Source: Terriglobia bacterium (GTDB lineage: Bacteria; Acidobacteriota; Terriglobia; Terriglobales; Acidobacteriaceae). Taken from it: DNA of 64,000 bases. The position numbers and the translations under genes are program-made. Where the stretch lies: positions 62,001 through 126,000 of the forward strand of contig JAIQEU010000014.1 in NCBI GenBank assembly GCA_020073665.1, written 5' to 3'. The notes under the pieces were generated by a model. That model did not search any database. It was not told the DNA's origin and saw only the letters and a program-made list of their open reading frames with translations. This document shows, in pieces, positions 7,427 through 15,340 of this stretch (its first letter is position 1; every line of letters begins with the position of its first letter).

Positions 7427-8548
7427 ATGAAAGTCGAAGCCATTACTCTACGCGAGATTCAAATGCCGCTCGTCCATTTTTTCGAGACGAGCTTCGGCCG
7501 TACTTACAGTCGCAACATCCTCTTGCTTACGGCACACTGCGAAGGCGTAAACGGATGGGCCGAGTGCGTGGCCGGGGAAGACCCCTTCTACAGTGCGGAG
7601 TGGACGGACACAGCCTGGCCCACCATCCTTCGTTATCTTGGGCCGGCGGTGTTGGGTAAGACCCTGCCTGCCGCCCGGGACGCCGCGGCCTTGATGGCCA
7701 GGGTGCGCGGCCACCGTATGGCGAAAAGCACGGTGGAGAATGCGCTGTGGGATGCCGAAGCCAAGCAGAAACAGCAGCCCTTGTGGAGGCTGCTCGGCGG
7801 TACCCGGCGCGAGATTCCCTGCGGGGTCTCGATCGGCATCCAGGATTCGATCGAGCAGTTGCTGCAGAAGATCGAGACCGAACTGGCTGCCGGATACCGG
7901 CGCATCAAGGTGAAAGTCAAACCCGGCTGGGACATTAATGTACTGGAACGGATTCGCTCCCGCTGGTCTGATATCGTCCTGAGCTGTGACGCCAACTCCG
8001 CATACACTCTGGACGAAGTGGAGCACTTGCGAAAGTTTGACCAGTTCAACCTGCTGATGATCGAGCAGCCGCTGTGGAACGACGACTACTATTTCCACGC
8101 CCGGCTGCAGCGCGAGCTGCGGACCGCGATCTGCCTGGACGAATCTATTCGCAGCGCGCGCGACGCCGCAGCTGCCATCGATACCGGCGCTTGCCGCATC
8201 ATCAACGTCAAGGTCGGACGGGTCGGCGGCTTCACCGAGGCCAAGAAAGTGCACGACGCCTGCCAGGCCCAGAATATCCCGGTGTGGTGCGGCGGAATGT
8301 TGGAATCGGGCATCGGACGGGCGCAGAACATCGCTCTCTCCACCTTGGAGAACTTCCGCCTGCCGGGAGATGTCTCTGCCTCCAAACGCTATTGGAAGGA
8401 AGACATCATCGATCCTGAGGTCGAGGTCTCATCCCAGGGCACGATTGCGGTGGACGAGCAACCGGGCACGGGATACCGGGTGCGTGAAGACCTGATCGAA
8501 AAGCTCACGGTGCGGAAACAGACGATTCGTGCCGGGCAAGCGAAGTAG
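7427..8548 (+). CDS. Enolase-superfamily protein: o-succinylbenzoate synthase / N-succinylamino acid racemase
   Basis: This 373-residue enzyme has the full active site of the muconate-lactonizing subgroup. The first catalytic Lys pair is K161/K163 (RIKVKVKPG). The magnesium ligands are D188 (LSCDAN), E213 (MIEQPL) and D238 (CLDES). The second Lys is K262 (INVKVGRVGG). These positions match the known OSBS/NSAR enzymes almost residue for residue. No other menaquinone gene is nearby, while a GNAT acyltransferase lies immediately upstream. Amino acid racemisation is therefore at least as likely as menaquinone synthesis (MenC); promiscuous members do both. Confidence 0.88.
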   Translation: MKVEAITLREIQMPLVHFFETSFGRTYSRNILLLTAHCEGVNGWAECVAGEDPFYSAEWTDTAWPTILRYLGPAVLGKTLPAARDAAALMARVRGHRMAKSTVENALWDAEAKQKQQPLWRLLGGTRREIPCGVSIGIQDSIEQLLQKIETELAAGYRRIKVKVKPGWDINVLERIRSRWSDIVLSCDANSAYTLDEVEHLRKFDQFNLLMIEQPLWNDDYYFHARLQRELRTAICLDESIRSARDAAAAIDTGACRIINVKVGRVGGFTEAKKVHDACQAQNIPVWCGGMLESGIGRAQNIALSTLENFRLPGDVSASKRYWKEDIIDPEVEVSSQGTIAVDEQPGTGYRVREDLIEKLTVRKQTIRAGQAK

Positions 8549-8567
8549 TCAGATTTCAGCGGGGTGG

Positions 8568-9452
8568 TTACTTCGACTGGGGGTGGTTTTCTGCAACCGA
8601 ATCCTCCTCCTTCAGCAATGCCAATCCCTGCGCAAAGGTGAGGTCGGGCGGCACCGGGCGAAAATCGCTGAGCGTTTCCGTCGTCTTCACATTGATATTC
8701 TTGAACAGCAGAACCTTCCCGGTGAAGGTGTACTGCACCGCAGTGATCTGCCAGGTGTTTTCGCTGACCTCTGCCTGTTCGATATAGATGTGCCCGCCAC
8801 GATCTAGGTGTCCGAGCAGGCCCCACCCGAAGCCCACATCTTTGAACAGCGTGCCCTCAATCCTGACCATTCGGTTACGCTTGGCATCGACCAGGGCGCT
8901 TCCCTGCATACCGGTCAGTATCTGTTCCACGCGAGTGGGCGGGTCGTATTTGGGGTTGGGCCGGAACTTCAGCCGGACCAGCTCCTCACCCGGCTTGCCC
9001 ACTCCTGGCCGGCTGGTCTCGGTTCCGTCGAATTCGTACTGAAACGCGTCGGGAAGCGCCTTGATGATGCGGCTGGCTCGATCGGCATCATCTTTTTCCT
9101 GTTGCTGCTTTTTCCGCAGCTCGTTGGAATCTTTCACAAAACGTTCGATGCGAGCGATTTCCCACTGGTGCTGCTGCGGGCTAAGCGGTTGGCCATTCAA
9201 GGCGACGACCATCCCCACCGCGCCGTCCCGAGTCTCGACGATCAGCTTGGTCTGGTCATCGCTGATTCTTTTCTTGTGGTCCCGAAACATGAACTTGGCG
9301 GGATCGTCTTTGGACTTGATTTCATTCTGCACCGCCCTGCGAACCAGTTCGTCAGGTGACAAGGGCGAAACTTGCCCTGCGGCCCCGCTCGCAGCGAGGG
9401 CGACGAGCAGACCGGAACTGAGCAATCTCGATCGAAACCGCTGGATTTTCAT
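8568..9452 (-). CDS. Secreted protein of unknown function
   Basis: This 294-residue protein begins with a clear signal peptide: basic KIQRFRSR, a hydrophobic SSGLLVALAA core, and a small-residue cleavage region near ASGAAGQ. The mature part has a charged helical stretch around residues 100-130 (RKKQQQEKDDADRA) and then beta-rich segments such as HIYIEQAEVSENTW and VLLFKNINVKTTETLSDF. These could resemble outer-membrane lipoprotein-sorting folds, though I do not recognise it firmly. The ATG at 9452 was preferred because it starts exactly at the signal peptide. It converges on the enolase gene 19 bases away. Confidence 0.75.
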   Translation of the reverse strand: MKIQRFRSRLLSSGLLVALAASGAAGQVSPLSPDELVRRAVQNEIKSKDDPAKFMFRDHKKRISDDQTKLIVETRDGAVGMVVALNGQPLSPQQHQWEIARIERFVKDSNELRKKQQQEKDDADRASRIIKALPDAFQYEFDGTETSRPGVGKPGEELVRLKFRPNPKYDPPTRVEQILTGMQGSALVDAKRNRMVRIEGTLFKDVGFGWGLLGHLDRGGHIYIEQAEVSENTWQITAVQYTFTGKVLLFKNINVKTTETLSDFRPVPPDLTFAQGLALLKEEDSVAENHPQSK

Positions 9453-9737
9453 GTTTGGTCCAGATTTCAGTCTGTTTAGACGGCAATCCTGCTCCTGCCG
9501 TTGTCCAACCCTTGGTCTGATTGGCGGTTCGCGCACCTGGCGGCGCCCCAAAGTTGGCTTATTTTGCCACATCCGATGGAGCATTTGCTCTGCAGCGTGA
9601 CTATGGTACAGTGCCCAGACAAGACGCTGCGCAGCAGACCTCACTTTAATTTCCCGGTCCGCCCGAGTAAGCCGCAGGATGATTTAGAATCGGGTATTCC
9701 GGCTTGCAGCCCGCGTTGCACATCTAGGAGACCGAGT

Positions 9738-10199
9738 ATGGATACGCCCAAGGCAGGAGAGTTTGCTCACATTGGCAGGTCTGTCGTTATCAAGGGAGAA
9801 CTCTCCGGCAGCGAAGACTTGTACGTCGACGGCCAGGTCGAAGGCACAATCGAACTGACAGGCAATAATCTCATCATTGGTCCCAACGGACAGGTGCGGG
9901 CAAACGTCAATGCCAAGGGTGTGGTTATACAGGGCAAGCTGGATGGCAATATCCGGGCCAGCGAGCGGACCGAATTGCGAAAGTCAGCGGTCGCCGTGGG
10001 CGACATTGTCACCCAGAGAGTCGCCATCGAGGACGGCGCCTACTTCAAGGGGAAAGTCGACATTCAGAGGGAGAGCGCCAAGGCCGAGACCAAGAGCGCC
10101 TCGACCGCCGTGGTTATTCCGGCTGCGTCGGGAGCGGCGGCCTCGGCGGGGGGGCCGCATGCCACCAAAACTCCGGTAACCGAACCCACAAAGATCTAG
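9738..10199 (+). CDS. Bactofilin (polymer-forming cytoskeletal protein)
   Basis: This 153-residue protein has the DUF583/bactofilin core at about residues 10-112. It is a right-handed beta helix visible as repeating short strands with Gly and Val/Ile: IGRSVVIKGELSGSEDLYVD, VEGTIEL, NLIIGPNGQVRANV, GVVIQGKLDGNI and GAYFKGKVDI. The C-terminal 40 residues are a disordered Ala/Thr-rich tail. Bactofilins polymerise without nucleotide and organise envelope or pilus machinery at the membrane. The ATG at 9738 is preceded by a good TAGGAG ribosome site at 9725-9730, which decides the start. Confidence 0.93.
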   Translation: MDTPKAGEFAHIGRSVVIKGELSGSEDLYVDGQVEGTIELTGNNLIIGPNGQVRANVNAKGVVIQGKLDGNIRASERTELRKSAVAVGDIVTQRVAIEDGAYFKGKVDIQRESAKAETKSASTAVVIPAASGAAASAGGPHATKTPVTEPTKI

Positions 10200-10269
10200 C
10201 CGGTTCTGGCAGATTGTCCGCGGTATATTTAGACGGACAGGCTTGCAGAACCGGACGCCAGGAAGGGCC

Positions 10270-10992
10270 ATGGCATCCGTAGCCTATAGTTTCATGAAAC
10301 TCTTTCGTAGCTCATCCACCAGCCCCGACCCGGGTTCGGCGCGGCCACAAACCACGCGGCTCACCCGCCGCTCCAGCGGGTTGGGCGAACTCAGCCGGAT
10401 GCTGGCGTCAGAAGAGCCTCTTTGCGTGCTCGACCTCGGCTCGACCTCGCCCAATAACATCCGCTACATGACGGAGCGGGGCCACAAGATCTACAGCGAA
10501 GATCTGCTGGATGCTTCCACCGATCCCGTGCTGGCAATCAAAGACGAACAAGGCATGCCGACGCTCGACAGCAAGCGCTTCCTGGCTGACAATCTGGTCT
10601 ATCCGGCGGCGCGTTTTGACCTGGTCCTGTGCTGGAACCTGGCGGATTATCTCGATGAGAGCCTGGTGAAGCCGGTGGTGGGACGCCTATGGTCGGTGCT
10701 GAAGCCGGGGGGGATGTTGCTGGCGTTCTTCCATACCAAGGAAGCTGGCCCCGACGCCCCTTGCTACCGTTTCCACATCGTGGGGACAGACTTGCTGGAG
10801 ATGCAGCGTATCGAGGCTCGGCGCGCTGTGCGCAAGGGTCCCACGGGCGCGGTCCATACCGCTGTCGGACTGGGATTCCGCCTGCAGCGAGTGTTCAACA
10901 ATCGCCACATCGAGAACCTGTTCCGCGACTTTGGCTCGATCAAGTTCTTCCTGGCCCGCGACAATGTACGCGAAGTGCTGGTGGTACGGTAA
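10270..10992 (+). CDS. SAM-dependent methyltransferase-like protein
   Basis: This 240-residue protein has a Rossmann-type methyltransferase pattern. VLDLGSTSPNNIRYM near residue 48 sits at the place of motif I. FDLVLCWNLADYLDE near residue 117 fits motif IV/V, and RLWSVLKPGGMLLAFFH fits the motif VI helix-strand. Motif I is weak (DLGSTSP rather than E/DxGxGxG), so substrate and even activity are uncertain. It lies 70 bases after the bactofilin gene on the same strand and may be cotranscribed. The ATG at 10270 is preferred to an upstream in-frame start at 10243. Confidence 0.7.
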   Translation: MASVAYSFMKLFRSSSTSPDPGSARPQTTRLTRRSSGLGELSRMLASEEPLCVLDLGSTSPNNIRYMTERGHKIYSEDLLDASTDPVLAIKDEQGMPTLDSKRFLADNLVYPAARFDLVLCWNLADYLDESLVKPVVGRLWSVLKPGGMLLAFFHTKEAGPDAPCYRFHIVGTDLLEMQRIEARRAVRKGPTGAVHTAVGLGFRLQRVFNNRHIENLFRDFGSIKFFLARDNVREVLVVR

Positions 10993-11029
10993 GCGGCCGG
11001 CCGCCATCAAGCAGGGGTTTCGCGATCGC

Positions 11030-11329
11030 CTAGAGGTTTTCCCGCAAGGCCCGTGCGAATTCACGAACCGCGGGTTCATTTCGCCGGTACCAGCGCCACT
11101 GCCCCAGTCTCTTCGCTTCCACCAGCCCGGCTTTCTTCAATATCGCCATGTGGTGTGAAATGGTAGGCTGCGAAAGCCGTATGCGGTTCTCGATGTCGGA
11201 AGCGCACAGGCCAACGTCCTTGTCGAGAGAACAACCGCCGCGTTCCTTTAGAGCTTGCAGGATACGCCGGCGCGTAGGGTCGGCGACGGCGTGCAGGATG
11301 CGATCGAGGTTCCGGTCCGGCTGGGTCAT
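11030..11329 (-). CDS. ArsR-family winged-helix regulator
   Basis: This 99-residue protein is almost wholly one winged-helix domain: HAVADPTRRRILQALKERG (helix 1-2), LCASDIENRIRLSQPTISHHM (recognition helix), and ILKKAGLVEAKRLGQWRWYRRN (the wing). Cysteines occur in GGCSLDKDVGLC, but the classic ELCVCDL metal-sensing motif is not complete, so the inducer is unknown. It is transcribed away from a molybdoenzyme gene. An inverted repeat ATTGA-N6-TCAAT lies 23 bases upstream of its start and may be its own operator. The ATG at 11329 was chosen because the longer frame adds no domain. Confidence 0.88.
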   Translation of the reverse strand: MTQPDRNLDRILHAVADPTRRRILQALKERGGCSLDKDVGLCASDIENRIRLSQPTISHHMAILKKAGLVEAKRLGQWRWYRRNEPAVREFARALRENL

Positions 11330-11352
11330 GGCAAGATAGGAATAGTCCGAAA

Positions 11353-11368
11353 ATTGATAGTTGTCAAT
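11353..11368. promoter_or_regulatory. Candidate operator ATTGA-N6-TCAAT
   Basis: Perfect five-base arms (11353-11357 and 11364-11368) separated by TAGTTG lie in the divergent gap between the ArsR regulator and the sulfite-oxidase-like gene. Size and placement fit a winged-helix dimer site. Binding by the adjacent ArsR protein is inference. Confidence 0.4.
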
Positions 11369-11461
11369 ATGCGGGTTCGGGCCTTGGACCTTGACCTCAG
11401 CCGTCGGCCATGCCCGGGTCAGAAGTCCGAGGTCCGACATCTAAGAGCTGAGGTCCGCTTC

Positions 11462-12073
11462 ATGCTTTTTGACGGAAAAGATCGCAAGGAACTGGAGCGG
11501 TTGAGAAAGCAGGAAGGCAGGTTGCCTCCCGGACAGTCGCTCACCCTGAAATGGCCGGTCTTGCATTACGGGTCGGTGCCCAGGTTCGATCCCGAGCACT
11601 GGGATTTTCGCGTCTACGGACTGGTGCAATCGCCGCTAAGACTGTCCTGGGACGAGTTCAACGCCCTGCCCAGAATTCAGCGAACCGGCGACTTTCATTG
11701 CGTCACTCGCTGGAGCCGCTTCGACAATCAGTGGGACGGCGTGGCGGTTCGCGAGGTGCTGCGGCGGGCACACCCCAGGCCCGAGGCGGCATACGTCCTG
11801 GTCCATGGAGAACAAGGTTTTACGGCGAACGTTCCCCTGGCCGACCTGGATCGCGATGAGGCGGTGCTGGCCACTCATCACGACGGTCAGCCACTGACCC
11901 CGGATCACGGCTATCCCCTGCGGCTGATTGTGCCTCACCTGTACGCGTGGAAGTCGGTAAAGTGGCTGCGCGGCCTGGAATTTCTGGACTGCGACGCCCC
12001 AGGGTTCTGGGAGCAGAACGGCTATCATATGTACGGGGACCCGTGGAAGGAGCAACGATTCAGCAGCCAGTAA
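11462..12073 (+). CDS. Sulfite-oxidase-like molybdopterin oxidoreductase (soluble)
   Basis: This 203-residue protein belongs to the sulfite oxidase / MsrP-like fold. The molybdenum-ligating Cys is C80 in GDFHCVTRWS. RLPPGQ near residue 20, SWDEFNALP near 62, PLTPDHGYPLRLIVPHLYAWKSVKW (positions about 153-177) and the final GFWEQNGYH segment are typical of the short cytoplasmic members. There is no Tat signal, so it acts in the cytoplasm. The substrate is unknown. The ATG at 11462 lies 132 bases from the divergent arsR-like gene, which may control it. Confidence 0.88.
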   Translation: MLFDGKDRKELERLRKQEGRLPPGQSLTLKWPVLHYGSVPRFDPEHWDFRVYGLVQSPLRLSWDEFNALPRIQRTGDFHCVTRWSRFDNQWDGVAVREVLRRAHPRPEAAYVLVHGEQGFTANVPLADLDRDEAVLATHHDGQPLTPDHGYPLRLIVPHLYAWKSVKWLRGLEFLDCDAPGFWEQNGYHMYGDPWKEQRFSSQ

Positions 12074-12149
12074 CTGGTGTCTGGGAGTTGGAAACTGGTA
12101 CCGGGCAAGTATCGCGAGATTGGTTCTTGAACGGTTTGAAAGGACGCGG

Positions 12150-12205
12150 CTTCAGTCGCGCCGCAACGCTCTCTGCAAAGAAAGAGCTTTAGCCCCTGAG
12201 GGTGT
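12150..12205. repeat. Dispersed CTTCAG/CTTTAG hairpin element
   Basis: The gap between the molybdoenzyme and SPOR genes holds GCGGCTTCAGTCGCGCCGC and then GAGCTTTAGCCCCTGAGG. The same style of paired CTTCAG/CTTTAG hairpins occurs at 43499-43552, and a GGCTTTAGCCACTGAGG word occurs near 56859. I read it as an interspersed acidobacterial repeat. Confidence 0.45.
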
Positions 12206-12247
12206 GGGCACCAGCCCGATGTTCGTTTCCCAGCTACCAGCCCCCAG

Positions 12248-12850
12248 CTACTTCTTCAAAATCGGATTGTACCCGTCGCTGACCAACTTGGCGCGCATGC
12301 CTTCAGCGTCTTTAATGTCCACGAACGGCCCCACTTGCACGTGAAAGAGCTTGTCTGAGGGCGCGTTGTTATTGGCGAAGGCGGGATACTGTTTCTTCTT
12401 GAGCGCGTCTACCAGGGCCTCGGCGTCTTCCTGTTTGCTGACCGCAGCCACCTGCACGTAATAGCCGGCGGTCGCGGGTAGGACCATCGGGTCCGGAGAC
12501 GAGGGCTTGTTCTCAGCGGGCGCTGGTGCGCTGGCTGGCGCACTCGCTGTCTTGTCGGCGTCGTTGGTTGTCAGCTGGGAATCAGCATCTTTCTGTCCGA
12601 CTGCCTTGTAGAACGTCATTTCAGGAGCCGGCGTGTTCGCCGCCGACTTGACCGCGGAAGGACGAACTGCCGCGGTGGTTGCCGGGGCCGTGGCCTGGGC
12701 TTCGCCGGCCTCCACCTTGACCGTGCTCCTGCCCAGCGAGAAGCCCATCCCAAAAAACACCGCACAGAGCACCACTAGCGCGAAGAACAGGGCCAGCATC
12801 TTGCCTGTGCCCAGTGTAATTTCGGTATCTTGCGGTCCGGCTGTCGTCAT
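12248..12850 (-). CDS. SPOR-domain membrane protein
   Basis: This 200-residue protein has a cytoplasmic N-terminus, one transmembrane segment at about residues 18-40 (MLALFFALVVLCAVFFGMGF), and an Ala/Pro/Thr-rich periplasmic linker. A C-terminal SPOR domain spans about 127-198, seen as YYVQVAAVSKQEDAEALV and LFHVQVGPFVDIKDAEGM. SPOR domains bind denuded glycan strands at division sites, so a role in septal peptidoglycan is likely. It lies 34 bases after the slipin gene in the same direction. Confidence 0.9.
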   Translation of the reverse strand: MTTAGPQDTEITLGTGKMLALFFALVVLCAVFFGMGFSLGRSTVKVEAGEAQATAPATTAAVRPSAVKSAANTPAPEMTFYKAVGQKDADSQLTTNDADKTASAPASAPAPAENKPSSPDPMVLPATAGYYVQVAAVSKQEDAEALVDALKKKQYPAFANNNAPSDKLFHVQVGPFVDIKDAEGMRAKLVSDGYNPILKK

Positions 12851-12884
12851 GGGTTGTTCCGCTTCCTCCTTCAGTGGCTAGCCG

Positions 12885-13685
12885 TCAGCTCTTGGGCGCC
12901 GCTGGCGCGCCTTCTACGCTGGTCGTTCCCAGAATCTTCTGGATGCCGGAGAAGAAATCCACCGGCACTGGGAAGACCACGGTGGTGTTCTTCTCCACGC
13001 CGATTTCGGTCAAGGTCTGCAGATACCGAAGCTGCACGCTCACTGGTTCGGTGGCCAGCAACCGGGCGGCGTCAACCAGGCGCTGGGCTGCCGAGAATTC
13101 GCCTTCCGCATGGATGATCTTCGAGCGCTTCTCGCGTTCCGCTTCAGCCTGCTTGGCCATAGCGCGCAGCATGGACTCGGGCATGTCCACCTGCTTGACC
13201 TCGACATTGGCCACCTTCACCCCCCACGGCGCCGTGTGCGTATCCAGAATGCTCTGCAGGCGCAGATTGATCTTCTCCCGGTGTGCCAGCAGTTCGTCAA
13301 GTTCCTGCTCGCCTAGCACCGAACGCAAAGTCGTCTGCGCGAACTGCGATGTCTGATAAACGTAGTTGGAGACTTCCACCACGGCTTTGTTCGGATCAAT
13401 GACACGCAGGAAGATGACGGCGTTCACTTTTAGGGTGACGTTGTCGCGGGTGATGATGTCCTGAGGGGGAACTTCCAGGGCCTCTTGCCGCAAGGAAATG
13501 CGCACCATGCGGTCGACCGGGGCAAACACCAGGATGATGCCGGGCCCCTTCGCCGCGGGCAACAACCGACCCAAACGGAAAATCACGCCACGCTCGTATT
13601 CCGCCAGGATCTTAATAGAGCTGAGCAGATATAGAGCCACGATGACGATGACGATGGTAGTGAAACCAAACCCAAGTCCTTCCAT
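12885..13685 (-). CDS. Slipin / stomatin-like SPFH protein
   Basis: This 266-residue protein has an N-terminal membrane anchor (about 6-26, TIVIVIVALYLLSSI), then the SPFH domain starting EYERGVIFRLGRLLPAAKGPG. Its conserved stretch DNVTLKVNAVIFLRVIDP and the Ala/Glu-rich coiled coil AKQAEAEREKRSKIIHAEGE follow. The family forms membrane rafts or cages and is usually paired with an NfeD protease; here nfeD lies upstream in the same direction, 332 bases away. The ATG at 13685 begins just before the anchor. Confidence 0.93.
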   Translation of the reverse strand: MEGLGFGFTTIVIVIVALYLLSSIKILAEYERGVIFRLGRLLPAAKGPGIILVFAPVDRMVRISLRQEALEVPPQDIITRDNVTLKVNAVIFLRVIDPNKAVVEVSNYVYQTSQFAQTTLRSVLGEQELDELLAHREKINLRLQSILDTHTAPWGVKVANVEVKQVDMPESMLRAMAKQAEAEREKRSKIIHAEGEFSAAQRLVDAARLLATEPVSVQLRYLQTLTEIGVEKNTTVVFPVPVDFFSGIQKILGTTSVEGAPAAPKS

Positions 13686-14017
13686 GGGTGCCTCCACCTG
13701 ACTGTCAGGAATGCTTCTGTGGCGGATTGTATCGCAATTCCAACGCGAAGGCTGTGCGTGGGGTTGCCTCGGCGGATGCGCGGAACCAGCAACCAGCAAC
13801 TAACAGTTAGCATTTAGCCGGTACAGGTAGCTGCTGCGCCCTGCAACAGCACCCCCATAACGCTGTAAAGGACTCTAAGTTGAAAGGGAAAGAAGCGGCA
13901 CCTGTTAGCCGCGAAAGCGACGAAAGAACGCAGCCCATGGTGCAAGCCGTGGGTGCCATGCGTGGACTGGACCCAGCCACGCGAAAGAAGCCGCCCGTGC
14001 CTTCGAAGAGCCAAATG
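13686..14017. other. Intergenic gap between nfeD-like and slipin genes, repeat-rich, no gene seen
   Basis: A short reading frame at 13814-14014 has no recognisable features. The segment contains an imperfect hairpin CCCATGG...CCGTGGG near 13935-13955 and a direct repeat of TGCTAATT at 14017-14030. The gap breaks what is usually a tight NfeD-slipin operon, so slipin may have its own promoter here. Confidence 0.4.
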
Positions 14018-15340
14018 CTAATTGCTAATTGCTAGCGTTTCCCGCGCTGCCACCGGGTCCACCCGCAGTTGCAATCCGTCTATACTCCGCACCACCACTG
14101 TCTGTCCTGCCGGCACGTTCGTCGAGGACACCGCATCCCAGAGTTCTCCGTGTACGAAGACCTTACCTTGGGGCGATAGCGCGCACTGTGCGGTGCCGAT
14201 TTCTCCAACCAGTCCCTGGGAACCGGTAACGATTTTGTTGGCGCGGGCCTTGAGCGCAATGCCCATCAGGAAGACGGTGATGATCCCCAGTGGGATGCTT
14301 ACCGCGAGCGCGGTCAGCAGGTGGACTCGCATTTCTGGAATGGGCGCATCCACCAGCAACAGTCCGCCCAGTACCATGGTGGCAATGCCGCCGATGGCCA
14401 GCACCCCGTGGGTGGCAAACTTGGCCTCCAGCGCGAACAGGGCGAACGAGGCGAAAATCAGCACTACCGCCGCAAAGCGTACCGGCAGCAGGTTGAGCGC
14501 AAAAATTGCCAGCAAAATGAAAACCACGCCCACGGTTCCCGGCACGACGGCCCCGGGGTGGTTAAATTCCGCGTACAGCGCAAGCGCGCCGATCGCCAGC
14601 AGAATGAAAGCTACGTTCGGGTCGAGGATGTAAGCCAGGATGTGCTGCTTCAAGGTCATCTCGTAGTTGCGGATGGGCTGGCCCACTAGATTGAGGGTCA
14701 CAGTTTCGCCGCTGAAGCGTTTGACCGGCTTTCCCTGGAGCTGCTTGAACAAATCATCATCGCTGGAGGCCACGTAGTCGACCAGGTGCTGCGACAGCGC
14801 TTCCTGGTCGGTGAACGACTTGGACTGCCGCACCGCGGTCTCGGCAATTTCGACGTTGCGCCCGCGCTTGGAGACCACCGACCGCATCAAAGCGGCAGCG
14901 TCGTTCTCCATTTTCTGCTTCATCACGTCGTCGAGCTTGCCGCCGCCCAGGGTCACTGGATGCGCGGCCCCGGTGTTGGTTCCCGGCGCCATTGCCGCCA
15001 CATCGGCGGCTTCCAGAATGAAGAATCCGGCCGACGCCGCCCGGCTGCCGCTCGGAGCCACGTAAATAATTACCGGAACCTTGGCCGCCAGAAGCTTTTC
15101 AATGATGTCCCGGGTCGAGTCGAGCAGGCCACCGGGCGTGCTCAACTCAATCAGCAAGGCCTGATCCTTGCCGCTTTCCGCAGCGGCAATAGCGCGGGCA
15201 ATGTACTCCTCGGTGATGGGATGGATGGCGTCGTTCACCACGATCTTCAACACTTCGGCCGAAGCCGGTGCAGACAGCGCAAGCAACAGCAGCCCCGCCA
15301 GCAGGCTGCACCAGGTGCGTGATACGGAGAATGTCTTCAT
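14018..15340 (-). CDS. NfeD-family membrane-bound serine protease (ClpP class)
   Basis: This 440-residue protein has a signal peptide (about 1-28, ending APASA). A ClpP-like protease domain follows at about 30-220, with STPGGLLDSTRDI and the nucleophile motif SRAASAGFF, and a candidate Lys in RQSKSFTDQEAL. Five or so membrane spans lie at about 235-370, and a C-terminal OB-fold NfeD domain lies near 375-435 (GSQGLVGEIGTAQ, VRSIDGLQLRV). This matches the long NfeD1b type, which cleaves stomatin partners. Its ATG overlaps the stop of the TPR gene upstream. Confidence 0.93.
   Translation of the reverse strand: MKTFSVSRTWCSLLAGLLLLALSAPASAEVLKIVVNDAIHPITEEYIARAIAAAESGKDQALLIELSTPGGLLDSTRDIIEKLLAAKVPVIIYVAPSGSRAASAGFFILEAADVAAMAPGTNTGAAHPVTLGGGKLDDVMKQKMENDAAALMRSVVSKRGRNVEIAETAVRQSKSFTDQEALSQHLVDYVASSDDDLFKQLQGKPVKRFSGETVTLNLVGQPIRNYEMTLKQHILAYILDPNVAFILLAIGALALYAEFNHPGAVVPGTVGVVFILLAIFALNLLPVRFAAVVLIFASFALFALEAKFATHGVLAIGGIATMVLGGLLLVDAPIPEMRVHLLTALAVSIPLGIITVFLMGIALKARANKIVTGSQGLVGEIGTAQCALSPQGKVFVHGELWDAVSSTNVPAGQTVVVRSIDGLQLRVDPVAARETLAISN

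Noticed and set aside
7427-8548. Calling the enolase-family gene menC outright
   Set aside because: Active-site residues do not separate OSBS from NSAR, and the neighbours favour the racemase, so no symbol is given.
13814-14014. 66-codon minus-strand frame between the nfeD and slipin genes
   Set aside because: No ribosome site, no domain, and composition set by hairpin repeats in the gap.
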